DNA of 19,923 nucleotides from JACVRW01 sp035650215 (GCA_035650215.1 DASRIC010000041.1:1-19923), one strand, 5' to 3'. Counted from the stretch's first letter, positions 1 through 9,400 are shown. Numbers and translations are program-made. The notes: a model not told the origin generated them from the sequence alone.

Positions 1-1054
1 CGGGGCACGCGGACGGCGTGCTGCGGCCCGGCATCAGGCACAGGTCGGTGCGCTTGGGCACGCGGCCCGCGCGAATCACGAAGCGCGTGAACTTGCCGAT
101 CTGACCGGTCTTCCTCACCGAGATCGAGAGGACCGCGCCCGCCCGCAGGAAGCCGCGCATGCCGCGGAAGCGGACGAGGCGCGTCTTGGCGACCCTGTTG
201 GCTCGGGCAAACGGGCAGCTCCGCCCCGCGCAGCGCACCGTGATCCTCGAGCCGATCGAGGTCCGAACCTCGAGCGTGCGCACCCGCGCGCCGCGCGACA
301 GCACGGTGCCCGCGATCCGAACGATCGGGAACGGGCTCATGAGCGAGGGCTGGGCCGGTTCCACGATGGTCGTAGGGGGCGGCGCTGTCACGACCGTAGT
401 CGGACCCGGCACGATCTGGGTCACGATGACCGGATCGGAAGGCGGCGGAACCGGACCGACGGCCACCGCCTTCTCGATGATCGTAAAGGCGTGGTCGTCG
501 TCGGTCAGCCTCAGTCGCACGTTGTGGGTCCCCTCCGTGGCGAAGACGTGGGTCAGCGCATCATCGGAGCCGTCGTCGAAGCCATCCCCGTCGACATCCC
601 ACGCGTACTCGAGCTCGGGGTCATCCGAGTCACTGGCGAAGGACGCGAACCGCACCGACTGCCCGACAACCGGACTCTCTGGGCTGGGCCAGAAGGTCCC
701 GACCGGGCAGTCGTTGTCCTCAACGACGAGCGGGATCTCATCTCGGGCGGACTCCCCGCCGCTGTCGGTCACAATTCGCTTTACGAGGACCTCGCCCCCG
801 GCCGCATACGTGTGGGTGACGGTCGGCTGGGTCGTGGGATCCTGCGTGAAGTGATCCGTGCCGTCCCCGAAGTCCCATTCGACACTCACGATCGTGTCCC
901 CGGGGTCGCCGCCGGAAGATTTGTCGGTGAACGTAACGGGAGCGCAGGCCACCGGCGGAGCAGGGGACACGGTGTAGTCCGGCACCGGCGGCGCGGCAAG
1001 CGCCGGCGAAGCAAGGCAGAGGAAGGCCACGAGGGCCAGGGCGGGAGTCCTCAC
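1..1054 (-). CDS. Secreted PKD-domain protein (partial, 3' end beyond the left edge)
   Basis: The frame is open from a GTG at 1054 to the window edge, giving 351 codons with no stop. Residues 1-20 form a signal peptide ending in SPALA, so the product is probably exported. Two PKD-type beta domains follow. The first, about residues 26-112, carries the classic WDFGDGT motif at 60-66. The second, about 118-200, has WDVDGDGFDDG at 152-162, which also resembles a calcium-binding loop. A Pro/Thr/Val-rich linker (about 200-235) leads to a basic beta module with two cysteines (C275, C280) and an ending of the form DLCLMPGRSTPSACP. I have seen that ending at the C-termini of many Solirubrobacterales surface proteins, so probably only a few residues are missing. 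PKD domains usually mediate protein-protein or carbohydrate contacts, and no catalytic domain is visible. The gene lies 49 bases downstream of rel on the same strand. The GTG has no strong Shine-Dalgarno; it was chosen because the signal peptide starts there. Confidence 0.8.
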   Translation of the reverse strand, partial: MRTPALALVAFLCLASPALAAPPVPDYTVSPAPPVACAPVTFTDKSSGGDPGDTIVSVEWDFGDGTDHFTQDPTTQPTVTHTYAAGGEVLVKRIVTDSGGESARDEIPLVVEDNDCPVGTFWPSPESPVVGQSVRFASFASDSDDPELEYAWDVDGDGFDDGSDDALTHVFATEGTHNVRLRLTDDDHAFTIIEKAVAVGPVPPPSDPVIVTQIVPGPTTVVTAPPPTTIVEPAQPSLMSPFPIVRIAGTVLSRGARVRTLEVRTSIGSRITVRCAGRSCPFARANRVAKTRLVRFRGMRGFLRAGAVLSISVRKTGQIGKFTRFVIRAGRVPKRTDLCLMPGRSTPSACP

Positions 1055-1103
1055 CCAGCCCAGGGTAAGCGCAGTTCCGCGTCCTGTCTCGCTCGAATCC
1101 AGG

Positions 1104-3545
1104 TCAGCCCGTCGGCGTGACGCGATAGGCGTCGAAAACCGACTCGATGTTGCGGATCCGGGTGATGCAGGTCTTGAGCGAGTGGGTGTCGCCGACCTCT
1201 ACCACGAAGCGGTTCTTGACCATCGGGTGCACCACCGTGCAGCGCGCCTCGAGGATGTTGATGCCCGTCTCGGCGAACGTGCGCGAGAGGTCTTCGAGCA
1301 GGCGGGTGCGGTCCCAGCCGTCCACCTGGAGCTCGACGCGGAAGGACGAGGTGGTGTCCCCCTCCCACTCCACGGGCGTGAAGCGCTCCGGGTTGCGCAT
1401 CAGCGCCACCGCGTTGGGGCACTGCTCGTGGTGGATCGTGATGCCCTTGCCGAGGGAGATGTAGCCCACGATCGGGTCCCCGGGTACCGGCCGGCAGCAC
1501 TTGGCCAGCCGCAGCATTACGTCGTCCACGCCCTCAACCTTGATGCCGAAGGTGGAGGAGGCCGCCGTCTTCTTCGGCTTCTCCCTGCGCTCGAGCAGCT
1601 CGGCGGCCGCCGACGGCGGCTCGAGCGCCGACTCGCCTTCCTTCAGGCGGTGCATCAGCTTGCTCGTGATCGTCTTGGGCGAGATCTTGCCCTGGCCCAG
1701 CGCGATGTAGAAGTCCTCGCCCTTCTTGAAGCCCATCTCGCGGATCACGTCCGCGAGCAGCGGCGAGCCGGAGATGCGCTGGGGGGGCAGCCCGGCGCGC
1801 TTGAGGTTCTCCTGGAGCATCTCGCGGCCGGTGCGCTCCGAGTCCTCGCGGCGCTCGCGCTTGAACCAGGCCCGGATCTTCGACTGGGCGCGAGTGGTCT
1901 TGGCGAGCGCAAGCCAGTCGCGCGACGGGCCCCGCTCCTTCTTCGAGGTGAGCACCTCGCAGATGTCGCCGGACTGGAGCGTGTAGTGGAGCGGCACGAT
2001 CTTGCCGTTCACCTTGGCGCCCACGCAGCGGTGGCCCACGTCCGTGTGGATCTCGTACGCGAAATCGAGCGGTGTGGCGCCGGCGCCGAGCGACTTGACC
2101 TCTCCCTTCGGCGTGAAGACGAACACCTCGTCTTCGAACAGGTCCGCCTTGAACGTCTCGGCGAACTCCTGTGGGTCGGCCATCTCCTTCTGCCAGTCGA
2201 GCAGGTGGCGCAGCCACTCCACCTTCTCCTCCACCGGCTTGCCGCCGTCCTCCTTGTAGATCCAGTGCGCGGCCACGCCGAACTCGGCCGTGCGGTGCAT
2301 CTCCATCGTTCGGATCTGGATCTCGAGGGGCCGGCCCTCGGGCCCGATCACGGTCGTGTGGAGGGCCTGGTACATGTTGAACTTGGGCATCGCGACCCAG
2401 TCCTTGAAGCGCCCCGGCAGCGGCTTCCAGAGCGAGTGGATGACCCCGATCGCGCCGTAGCAGTCCTTGACCGACTCCACGATCACGCGCATGGCCGTGA
2501 GGTCGTAGATCTCGTTGAACTCGCGGCCCTTCTTCGTCATCTTCGAGTAGATCGAGTAGAAGTGCTTGGCGCGCCCTGAGATGTCGGCCTGGATGCCGAC
2601 GGCGTCGAGCTCCTTGGTCAGGTACTCGCCGGCGCGCTCGACGTAGGCCTCGCGCTCGTCGCGCTGCTGCGAGACCAGCTGCTTGATCTCATTGAACTTC
2701 CGCGGGTGGAGCGTGTGGAAGGCCAGGTCCTCGAGCTCCCACTTGATCGCGTGGATGCCGAGCCGGTGGGCAAGCGGCGCGAAGATCTCGAGCGTCTCCT
2801 TCGCCTTCTCCTGCTGCTTGGGCTTGGGCATCGCCTCGAGCGTGCGCATGTTGTGCAGGCGGTCGGCGAGCTTGATCAGGATGACCCGGATGTCCTGGGC
2901 CATCGCGACGAGCATCTTGCGGTAGTTCTCGGCCTGGCGGTCGTCGCGGCTCTGGAAGGTGACGCCCGACAGCTTGGTCACGCCGTCGACCAGCTGGGCG
3001 ATCTCCTCGCCGAACTCCTCCTCCACCTCGTCGAGCGACGCGCTCGTGTCCTCCACGGTGTCGTGCAACAGCGCCGCGCAGAGCGTGGCGGAGTCGAGCC
3101 GCATGCCCGCGCAGATCTTGGCCACGCCCACGGGGTGCACGATGAAGTCCTCGCCGCTGGCACGAAGCTGGTCGGCGTGCCGCACGCAGGCGAACTCGAA
3201 CGCGCGCTCGACCAGCTTGCGGTCGATGGGCTCGACGGCATCCTCGGCGTGCTCTTCGACGACCGCGAACAGGTCGCCGAGCAGCCCGCGCTGGTCGTCC
3301 GTGAGCTTGGCGGTCGCGGAGACCGCGACGTCGCGCGTGTGCTCGTCGACGGGGTGGTGCTCGAAGTCCCGGACGGCGGTGGCGCCCTTGGGGCTGCCGT
3401 TGCCGTTCCCCTTCGCCGGACTCTTCCGCTTGCCGCCCGCCCGTTTGGGCGCGGTGCCCGCACCCTTGCCGCCGGCCCCGTCCGCGCCAGGCTTCGCACG
3501 GCTGCGAGAGCCGGATTGGCTGCCGGTGCGCGGAAGCTTTGGCAT
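1104..3545 (-). CDS. rel: Bifunctional (p)ppGpp synthetase/hydrolase Rel
   Basis: An 813-residue long RSH enzyme that makes and degrades the stringent-response alarmone (p)ppGpp in the cytoplasm. Domains in order: a basic, Gly/Lys/Arg-rich leader (1-57); an HD hydrolase domain with H137, HDTVED at 161-166 and LADRLHNMRT with D228, the expected manganese-site residues; a synthetase domain (about 330-440) with DLTAMRVIV, GRFKDWVAMPK and YQALHTTV; a TGS domain (about 474-535, VFVFTPKGEV); a Cys-containing zinc-finger/RIS region with C683, C684, H705/H706 and C709; and a C-terminal ACT/RRM domain (about 734-810). The RFKD at 379-382 is the RXKD signature of bifunctional Rel, not the EXDD of synthetase-only RelA, and the intact HD residues agree. 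The ATG has GAGG four bases upstream. The gene lies 58 bases after recJ, an order also common in Firmicutes, although the usual apt gene between them is absent. Confidence 0.97.
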   Translation of the reverse strand: MPKLPRTGSQSGSRSRAKPGADGAGGKGAGTAPKRAGGKRKSPAKGNGNGSPKGATAVRDFEHHPVDEHTRDVAVSATAKLTDDQRGLLGDLFAVVEEHAEDAVEPIDRKLVERAFEFACVRHADQLRASGEDFIVHPVGVAKICAGMRLDSATLCAALLHDTVEDTSASLDEVEEEFGEEIAQLVDGVTKLSGVTFQSRDDRQAENYRKMLVAMAQDIRVILIKLADRLHNMRTLEAMPKPKQQEKAKETLEIFAPLAHRLGIHAIKWELEDLAFHTLHPRKFNEIKQLVSQQRDEREAYVERAGEYLTKELDAVGIQADISGRAKHFYSIYSKMTKKGREFNEIYDLTAMRVIVESVKDCYGAIGVIHSLWKPLPGRFKDWVAMPKFNMYQALHTTVIGPEGRPLEIQIRTMEMHRTAEFGVAAHWIYKEDGGKPVEEKVEWLRHLLDWQKEMADPQEFAETFKADLFEDEVFVFTPKGEVKSLGAGATPLDFAYEIHTDVGHRCVGAKVNGKIVPLHYTLQSGDICEVLTSKKERGPSRDWLALAKTTRAQSKIRAWFKRERREDSERTGREMLQENLKRAGLPPQRISGSPLLADVIREMGFKKGEDFYIALGQGKISPKTITSKLMHRLKEGESALEPPSAAAELLERREKPKKTAASSTFGIKVEGVDDVMLRLAKCCRPVPGDPIVGYISLGKGITIHHEQCPNAVALMRNPERFTPVEWEGDTTSSFRVELQVDGWDRTRLLEDLSRTFAETGINILEARCTVVHPMVKNRFVVEVGDTHSLKTCITRIRNIESVFDAYRVTPTG

Positions 3546-3596
3546 AGGACCTCGATTCTAGAGTCGGCGCAAGCGGCGGTGGGCTTGACCGGCGCT

Positions 3597-3616
3597 CGCG
3601 GCGCTACGCGGCGCTA
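3597..3616. repeat. 10-base tandem repeat spanning the recJ stop codon
   Basis: Two perfect adjacent copies of CGCGGCGCTA (3597-3606 and 3607-3616) cover the last codons and the TAG stop of recJ. The unit is not a multiple of three. By my reading, losing one copy would remove the stop and extend RecJ by a dozen or so residues. Confidence 0.7.
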
Positions 3617-6075
3617 GGCGCGGCAACCGCCGCCCGGCCCGGCAGCTCGGCCGCCAGCGCACGCCTGGTGGCATCGAGCCGCGCCCGTGCCTCGCGATAG
3701 CCGGCGGAGCGCTCGAGGTCGGCCCGCCCGGCGTCGAGCACGCGGCACGAGCGGGTGTCGAGGTCGAGCTCGATCAGCCCCAGCTCGGTGAGCACCACGA
3801 CGAGGATCGCGCACGCGCGCGCGTTGCGCGGGTAGCGACCGGCGCCGTGCAGCGCGGCCTCGAGGGCGTCCGGGCCGTGGGGATCGGCGAGCGCCCGCAG
3901 CGCGCGGTACACCTCGGCGAGCGCCGGGCGCAGGTCCAGCTCCGCGCCGGCCACCGCCAGCGCGAACTCGGCCTCGGCGGGCCCCCAGGCGAGGTGCGCG
4001 CGCGGAACCGCCCCGAGCAGCGGATCGGCCCGGCCGCCGGGTGGCGGGTCGAGCGCCACGAGATGGTCGAAGCCGGCGGCGAGGGCGGGCCGGGCGGCCA
4101 GCTCCCCCCAGGCGACGACGGGCATCGCCCCGCGCGCGAGCCCTGCCACGTTGGCCTCGAGCCCGGCGCGCCGGCGCGCTACGTGCGCCACGGCCACGAG
4201 CACCCGCTCGCCGCTCGCGAACAGCTCGCCCGCTACGCCGGCGAAGCCCTCGCCGCGACGGTCGATCGGCTCGGCCCCGGCCGTACGCAGTGGCGCCGGT
4301 GCGGGCGGCGCGGCGAGCACGGAGCGGAGCGCGGGCCAGAAGGGCTCGTCCTCGCCCAGAACACCGAGGCGGCCGGAGACCGTGGGGCAGAGCGCGCGCA
4401 GCAGCACGCGCGGCTCGACCACGCCGCGGAAGCTGTTGCGCTCGAGCCGCAGGGCGAGGTCGTGCAGCTCGGCCCGCGCCGGCTCGAGCACCTTCGGCGG
4501 TGAGCGGAAGGCGACCCCGCGCGACTTGGCGCCTCCGGCCGTGACCAGCGTGAAGCGCGAATGCTCGCGCTCCTCGCCCATCGCAGTGACGTGCTCGAAG
4601 CGGGCGGCGGGCACAAGCAGGGTGGGCTGCGGGTTGCCCATGCCGAACGGCCGCAGGCGCTCGAGCTCTTCGGCGAGCTCGAGGCCCAGCAGCCCGCCCG
4701 GGACGATGGCGTCGACGCGCTCGCGGGGCGCCAGGTCGTCGGGCGAGAGCGTGGCCGCCGCGTGGGCCGCCAGCCCGCGCCGGAACGGCTCCACCGCCTC
4801 CGCCTCGAGCTCCACGCCGGCGGCCATGCGATGGCCTCCGAAGCGCGTGAGGTGCTCCGCACAGGCCGCGAGGCCCGCGTGCAGGTCGAAGGCGGACACG
4901 CTGCGGCCGGACCCGCGCCCGGCGCCGTGCTCGAGCGCGATCACCACACAGGGACGCCGCCAGCGCTCCACGAGCCGGGACGCCACGATCCCCACCACGC
5001 CCGGGTGCCAGCCCTCCCCCGCGACCACGATCGCGCCGGCGGCGGCCTGGGGCTGCGCCTCGGCCTCGGCGGCGAACAGGATGCGGGTCTCGGCCTCCTG
5101 GCGGTCGCGGTTGAGCAGGTCGAGCTCGCGGGCCACCTCGGCGGCGCGCCCGGAGTCGCCGGTGAGAAGCAGCTCGAGCGCGGCGTCGGCCCGGCCCATC
5201 CGCCCCGCGGCGTTGATGCGCGGGCCGAGCCGGAAGCCGAGCGAGTGCTCCGAGACCTCGGCGGGCTCGACGCTCGCGACCTCCAGCAGCGCCCGCAGGC
5301 CCGGCTTGCGCGTGCGCGAGAGCTCCACGAGCCCCTGCCGCACGATGCGCCGGTTCTCGTCGCGAAGCGGCACGAGGTCGCACACCGTGGCGAGCGCGGC
5401 CAGGTCGAGGTCCTCCTCCGCGGCGCGTGGATCGCCCCCGGCGGCTCCGTGAAGCGCCTCGGAGAGCTTCAGCACGACGCCGGAGGCACACAGCTCCGGA
5501 CAGCCGTAGCCGCCCAGCGCCGGGTGCACCACCACGCAGTCGGGCAGCTCCGCGCCTGGGCGGTGATGGTCCGTGACCAGCACGTCCATCCCCGCCGCGC
5601 GGGCGGCGGCCACCGGCCCGACGGCCGTGATCCCGCAGTCCACCGTGACGAGCAGCGCAGCCCCGCGGGCGGCCAGGCCGTCGACCGCCTGGGCCGAGAG
5701 CCCGTAGCCCTCGTCGAAGCGGCTCGGCAGCATCCAGACCGGATCGGCCCCGAGCGCGCGCAGGGTGCGCACGAGCATGGCGGTGGAGCAGACCCCGTCG
5801 ACGTCGTAGTCCCCGAACACCGCGATGCGCGTGCCGCGCCGCACGTGGTCGAGCACCAGCTCGCAGGCCGCCGGAGCGCCCGGCAGCGTGAGCGGGTCGT
5901 GTCGCTCCTCGGCTTCGATGAAGCGGCGTGCGCTGTCGGCGTCGGCGAAGCCCCGCCGCGCCAGGACCGCACCGAGCGGGCGCGAGACACCGAGGCCGGC
6001 GGCGATCCGCTCCGCCAGCTCGACGTCATAGGGAGCGCACTCCCAGCGGGACGGCCTCGCCTCCATCCGACGCAT
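3604..6075 (-). CDS. recJ: Single-stranded-DNA-specific 5'-3' exonuclease RecJ with C-terminal extension
   Basis: An 823-residue DHH-family nuclease that degrades single-stranded DNA 5' to 3' in recombination and repair. The DHH core shows DYDVDG (89-94), VDCGI (145-149), DHH (169-171) and the ATVCDLVPL motif (229-237). The DHHA1 half has GIVASRL, GSGRS (388-392) and GGH (413-415). An OB-like domain follows (about 450-565, including FGMGNPQP). E. coli RecJ is about 577 residues, so roughly 250 residues are extra. This Ala/Arg-rich segment has VLVAVAHVARRR-like stretches and may correspond to the C-terminal domain of Bacillus-type RecJ, which is inference. The ATG at 6075 and a second in-frame ATG at 6066 are both possible starts, and no Shine-Dalgarno decides between them. 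The stop codon lies inside a 10-base tandem repeat. The gene is 30 bases downstream of the small membrane protein gene and in the same transcription unit as secDF and rel. Confidence 0.95.
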   Translation of the reverse strand: MRRMEARPSRWECAPYDVELAERIAAGLGVSRPLGAVLARRGFADADSARRFIEAEERHDPLTLPGAPAACELVLDHVRRGTRIAVFGDYDVDGVCSTAMLVRTLRALGADPVWMLPSRFDEGYGLSAQAVDGLAARGAALLVTVDCGITAVGPVAAARAAGMDVLVTDHHRPGAELPDCVVVHPALGGYGCPELCASGVVLKLSEALHGAAGGDPRAAEEDLDLAALATVCDLVPLRDENRRIVRQGLVELSRTRKPGLRALLEVASVEPAEVSEHSLGFRLGPRINAAGRMGRADAALELLLTGDSGRAAEVARELDLLNRDRQEAETRILFAAEAEAQPQAAAGAIVVAGEGWHPGVVGIVASRLVERWRRPCVVIALEHGAGRGSGRSVSAFDLHAGLAACAEHLTRFGGHRMAAGVELEAEAVEPFRRGLAAHAAATLSPDDLAPRERVDAIVPGGLLGLELAEELERLRPFGMGNPQPTLLVPAARFEHVTAMGEEREHSRFTLVTAGGAKSRGVAFRSPPKVLEPARAELHDLALRLERNSFRGVVEPRVLLRALCPTVSGRLGVLGEDEPFWPALRSVLAAPPAPAPLRTAGAEPIDRRGEGFAGVAGELFASGERVLVAVAHVARRRAGLEANVAGLARGAMPVVAWGELAARPALAAGFDHLVALDPPPGGRADPLLGAVPRAHLAWGPAEAEFALAVAGAELDLRPALAEVYRALRALADPHGPDALEAALHGAGRYPRNARACAILVVVLTELGLIELDLDTRSCRVLDAGRADLERSAGYREARARLDATRRALAAELPGRAAVAAPSAA

Positions 6076-6105
6076 CCTGCGCCGAGAGGCGGACGGAACG
6101 GGCGC

Positions 6106-6405
6106 CTAGTGCGAGCCGGCGCGCGTGTACCCGTGGTCCACGCCGTGCTCGGTGTCCCGCCGGGAGCCCCACCAGTAGGACAGCGCGAGCGCGGCCGCGG
6201 CGCCGGGTATTGCGATGAAGGCCTGGATCAGCTCGGTGTCGTCGCGCCCGGGGATCGTGCCGCCGTTCACGGCGAAGCCGAACAGAAGCGCTCCGAGGGC
6301 CGCGACGCAGAATGCGCCCACGATGCCGCCCCAGAAGCGGTCGGGCACGAAGACCGTGAAGTGCCAGACGGCGATGCCCATCATTGCCCAGACGATCGCG
6401 CCCAT
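6106..6405 (-). CDS. Small three-helix membrane protein, function unknown
   Basis: A 99-residue protein with three predicted membrane helices (about 2-20, 26-47 and 60-79). A short polar loop, NGGTIPGRDD, lies between helices 2 and 3, and the tail is hydrophilic and His-rich (SRRDTEHGVDHGYTRAGSH). I do not recognise a family with certainty. The glycine-rich second helix (WGGIVGAFCVAALGALLFG) vaguely recalls small transglycosylase-associated/GlsB-type proteins, but this is too weak to name it. The start is fixed by context: its ATG shares one base with the secDF stop (TGATG at 6407-6403), so translation is probably coupled to secDF. recJ starts 30 bases downstream. A role near the Sec machinery would be guilt by association only. 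Confidence 0.75.
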   Translation of the reverse strand: MGAIVWAMMGIAVWHFTVFVPDRFWGGIVGAFCVAALGALLFGFAVNGGTIPGRDDTELIQAFIAIPGAAAALALSYWWGSRRDTEHGVDHGYTRAGSH

Positions 6406-9400
6406 CAGCGTCTCCCGTGCTTCTTGCGGGTGCGCGACTGGCGCTTTGGCTTTGGCTTGGACTTCGACGGACCGGCGGTGCTCGAGACCCTCGACTCGGC
6501 GCGCCCCGCGGGAGCGCCGTCGCCCGACTCGGTTGTTGGTGGTGCGGGCGCCGGCTCAGGTGCGGGCGCCGGCTCAGGCTCGGTCGCAGGTGGCGGCTCG
6601 GGTGCAGGTGCCGGCGGCGGCTCGGCCGCGGGCGCCTGGGGCTCCGGCGGCGGTGGCGGCGGCGCGGCTGCGGGCGGCCGCCGCCGCTGGGTCATGTGGC
6701 GTGCCGCGCGCTCCCGGCGCGTGCTCGGCGCCGAGGCGGCAGCGGCAGCGGCCGCGGCCGGGGCGGCAGCCTCGGCGCCGGCTCCGGCACCTGCGGGCAC
6801 AGGCTCTCCGATCGCCCCAGTCGCGAACGCCGGCACGTGGCCGCCGTGCTCCTGGATGATCAGCCGGCGGCGGCGCATGTAGGTGGGCTCGCGCTCCTTC
6901 CACTCAACCAGGACCGGGGTGGCGATGAAGATCGACGAGTACGCGCCCGAGGCCACGCCCACCAGCAGCGCGAAGGCGAAGTCCTTGAGCGTCTCGCCGC
7001 CGAACAGCAGCAGGGAGCCGACCGGCATCAGCACCACGAAGCTCGTGGCGAGCGAGCGCGTGAACACCTCGGACATCGACTTGTTCGCGATCTGCGAGTA
7101 CGTGGCGCGCGGCATGCGCGGCACGTTCTCGCGTATTCGGTCGAACACGATGACCGTGTCGTAAAGCGAGTAGCCCATGATCGTGAGCAGCGCCGCGACC
7201 GTCGACGTCGTGACCTCCCGGTCGCTCAGCGCGTACACGCCCGCCGTGATGAACAGGTCGTGGAAGAGAGCGATCAGCACAGGCACCGCGAACTTGAACT
7301 CGAAGCGGAAGCCGATGTAGAGCGCGATCAGGAGCAAGGAGGCGAACACGGCGAGTCCAGCCGTGCGCGCGATCTGTTCGCCGAACGTCGGCCCGATGGA
7401 TTGGGCCGAGAAGTCGTCGCCGGCCACCCCGAAGTCCCGGTCGAGCGCCTGCTCCACCTCGCTCACCTGGTCGGGCTCCAGCTGTGAGACGGCGATCTGG
7501 ACGACGTTCTGCCCCAGCTCGGGGTCGTCGACCGCCTGGATCTTGGCGTCGCCGTAGCCGAGCGGCTCGAGCGTTGCGCGCACGTCATCCACGCTCGCGG
7601 ACCGCTCGAGCGGCGTGGTCATGCGGGTGCCGGACTCGAAGTCGATGCCGAAGTTGATGCCGAGGCCCGCGATCGCGAGCGCGCCCACGGCGAGGATCGC
7701 GCCCGACGCCGAGAAGAACCAGCGCGACTTGCCCATGAAGTCGAAGCGCCAGCCGCCCTTCTGCCTCGGGTTCACGCCGAGCGCGCTCGGGCGCCGCAGC
7801 AGCCTGGTGCGCGCCAGCGAGCCAAGGATCGCCGAGGTGGCCAGCACCGCCGTCAGCAGCGAGACGATCGTGCCGACCCCGAGCGTGAAGGCGAAGCCCT
7901 TCACCCCGGCTGTGGCGAGCGTGAACAGGATGAAGGCCACGCCGATCGTCACGACGTTGGCGTCGATGATCGTCTTGAGCGCCTTGGCGTACCCCGCGGA
8001 GATGGCGGCCGGAATCGACCGCCCGGCTCTCGCCTCCTCCTTTATTCGCTCGTACATGACGATGTTGGCGTCGGCCGCCACCGCCAGGGTGAGCACGAGG
8101 CCGGCGATGCCCGGGAGCGTGAGCGTGATCGGGATCAGCTTCACGAGCGCGAACAGCAGCACCGCGTAGATCAGGAGCGCGACCGTGGCCACCACGCCCA
8201 GCACGCGGTAGAAGACGATCAGGAAGATGATCGTGAGCGCGAGCCCCGCCGCTCCGGCAAGGAGGCCCTGGTCGAGGGCCTGCTGTCCGAGCGTGGCGGA
8301 GACCTGGGTCTGGGAGATCAGCTTGAGCTGGATCGGCAGGGCTCCGATGCGCAGGCTCTCGGCGATGTCCTGGGTCTCCTCGATCGTGCCGATGCCCTCG
8401 ATCTGCGCGCCGTTGCGGCCGTCGATGCCCTCCGGGAGTTGGAGGAAGTCGATCGTGGCCAGCGAGATGATCTGGTTGTCGAGCGTGATCGCGAAGCGCT
8501 GGAACGCCTGCTCCTTGTCGGAGCCGGGCGGGAGGATGATCTTCGCCCCGCGGTCGGCGATCCGCTTGGTCACGCGGGCGAACGCCTCGCGGCCCTGGTC
8601 CGAGAACTCCATCGTCACGATCGGAGCGTTCGTGTTCGGGTCGAACGTCTGCTCGGGGTTGCGGATGTCGTCGCCCGAGAGCTCCGAGTCGTCCTCGATC
8701 ACGAAGTAGCGCTGGACGCGCTCGGACTGCCCTGGCACGCGCTCGGCCTGGACGACCACCACGCCCTGCGGGACCTTGATCACGCGCGAGCCCGCGGGCG
8801 GCCCGCCGGACCCGAGCCCCTCGAGCTCACCGAGGCACTCGGTCTCCGGGTCGTACTTCGGCGCCGGCCCGTCCTCCCGCTCGTAGTCGGCCAGCAGCTC
8901 GTCGCAGCTGGCCGAGGGCTCGTACTCCCCCTCGCGAAGCGGCTGCTTGTCCGGGCCGATCGGGAGCTGATCCGGGCCGAAGAGGTAGTAGCGGTCGCCA
9001 GTCGAGTCGTTCTCGCGGTCCGCCTGCTCTGGCGTGAGGTCGGAGCCCGGCGGCACGTCGCTCGCTTCGGCCTTGCCCTTCTCCTTCGACGCCGCCTCGG
9101 TGGCCTGATAGAGCGCCTTCGAGCCGGCGAAGGGGGCGTCCGGACCACGGTCGGTGAGCACGTTCGGCTCCCAGTCGTAGAACTGGAGCTGAGCCGTGGT
9201 GCCCACCTGCTCGATGGCCCGGTCGGCGTTCTGCACGTCCGGCAGGCCGACCGAGATCTGGTCGCGCCCCGAGCGCTGGATCTCCGGCTCGGAGACGCCG
9301 AGGGCGTCGGTGCGCTTGCGGATCGTCGCGACCGAGTCGTCGAGCGCCTGCTGGGTGACCTCGGGCACCTGCGGGGTGGGCGTGCCCTGGTAGACGAGCT

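Noticed and set aside
159..854. Plus-strand 231-codon frame at the left end
   Set aside because: The opposite strand encodes a signal peptide, two PKD motifs and a known-type C-terminal module without interruption; this frame has none.
1182..2579. Plus-strand open frame of 465 codons antisense to rel
   Set aside because: It mirrors the rel codons (Leu/Arg/His/Ala bias) and has no recognisable motif or start signal.
3557..3562. TAGAAT on the minus strand upstream of rel as a -10 promoter box
   Set aside because: No acceptable -35 lies 16-19 bases upstream, and the implied transcript would start at or after the Shine-Dalgarno, so it is probably chance.
4561..6882. Plus-strand open frame of 773 codons antisense to recJ and secDF
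   Set aside because: Composition is Arg/Gly/His/Ala-rich with no domain, and it lies opposite the well-supported recJ and secDF frames. Long antisense frames are expected at this GC content.
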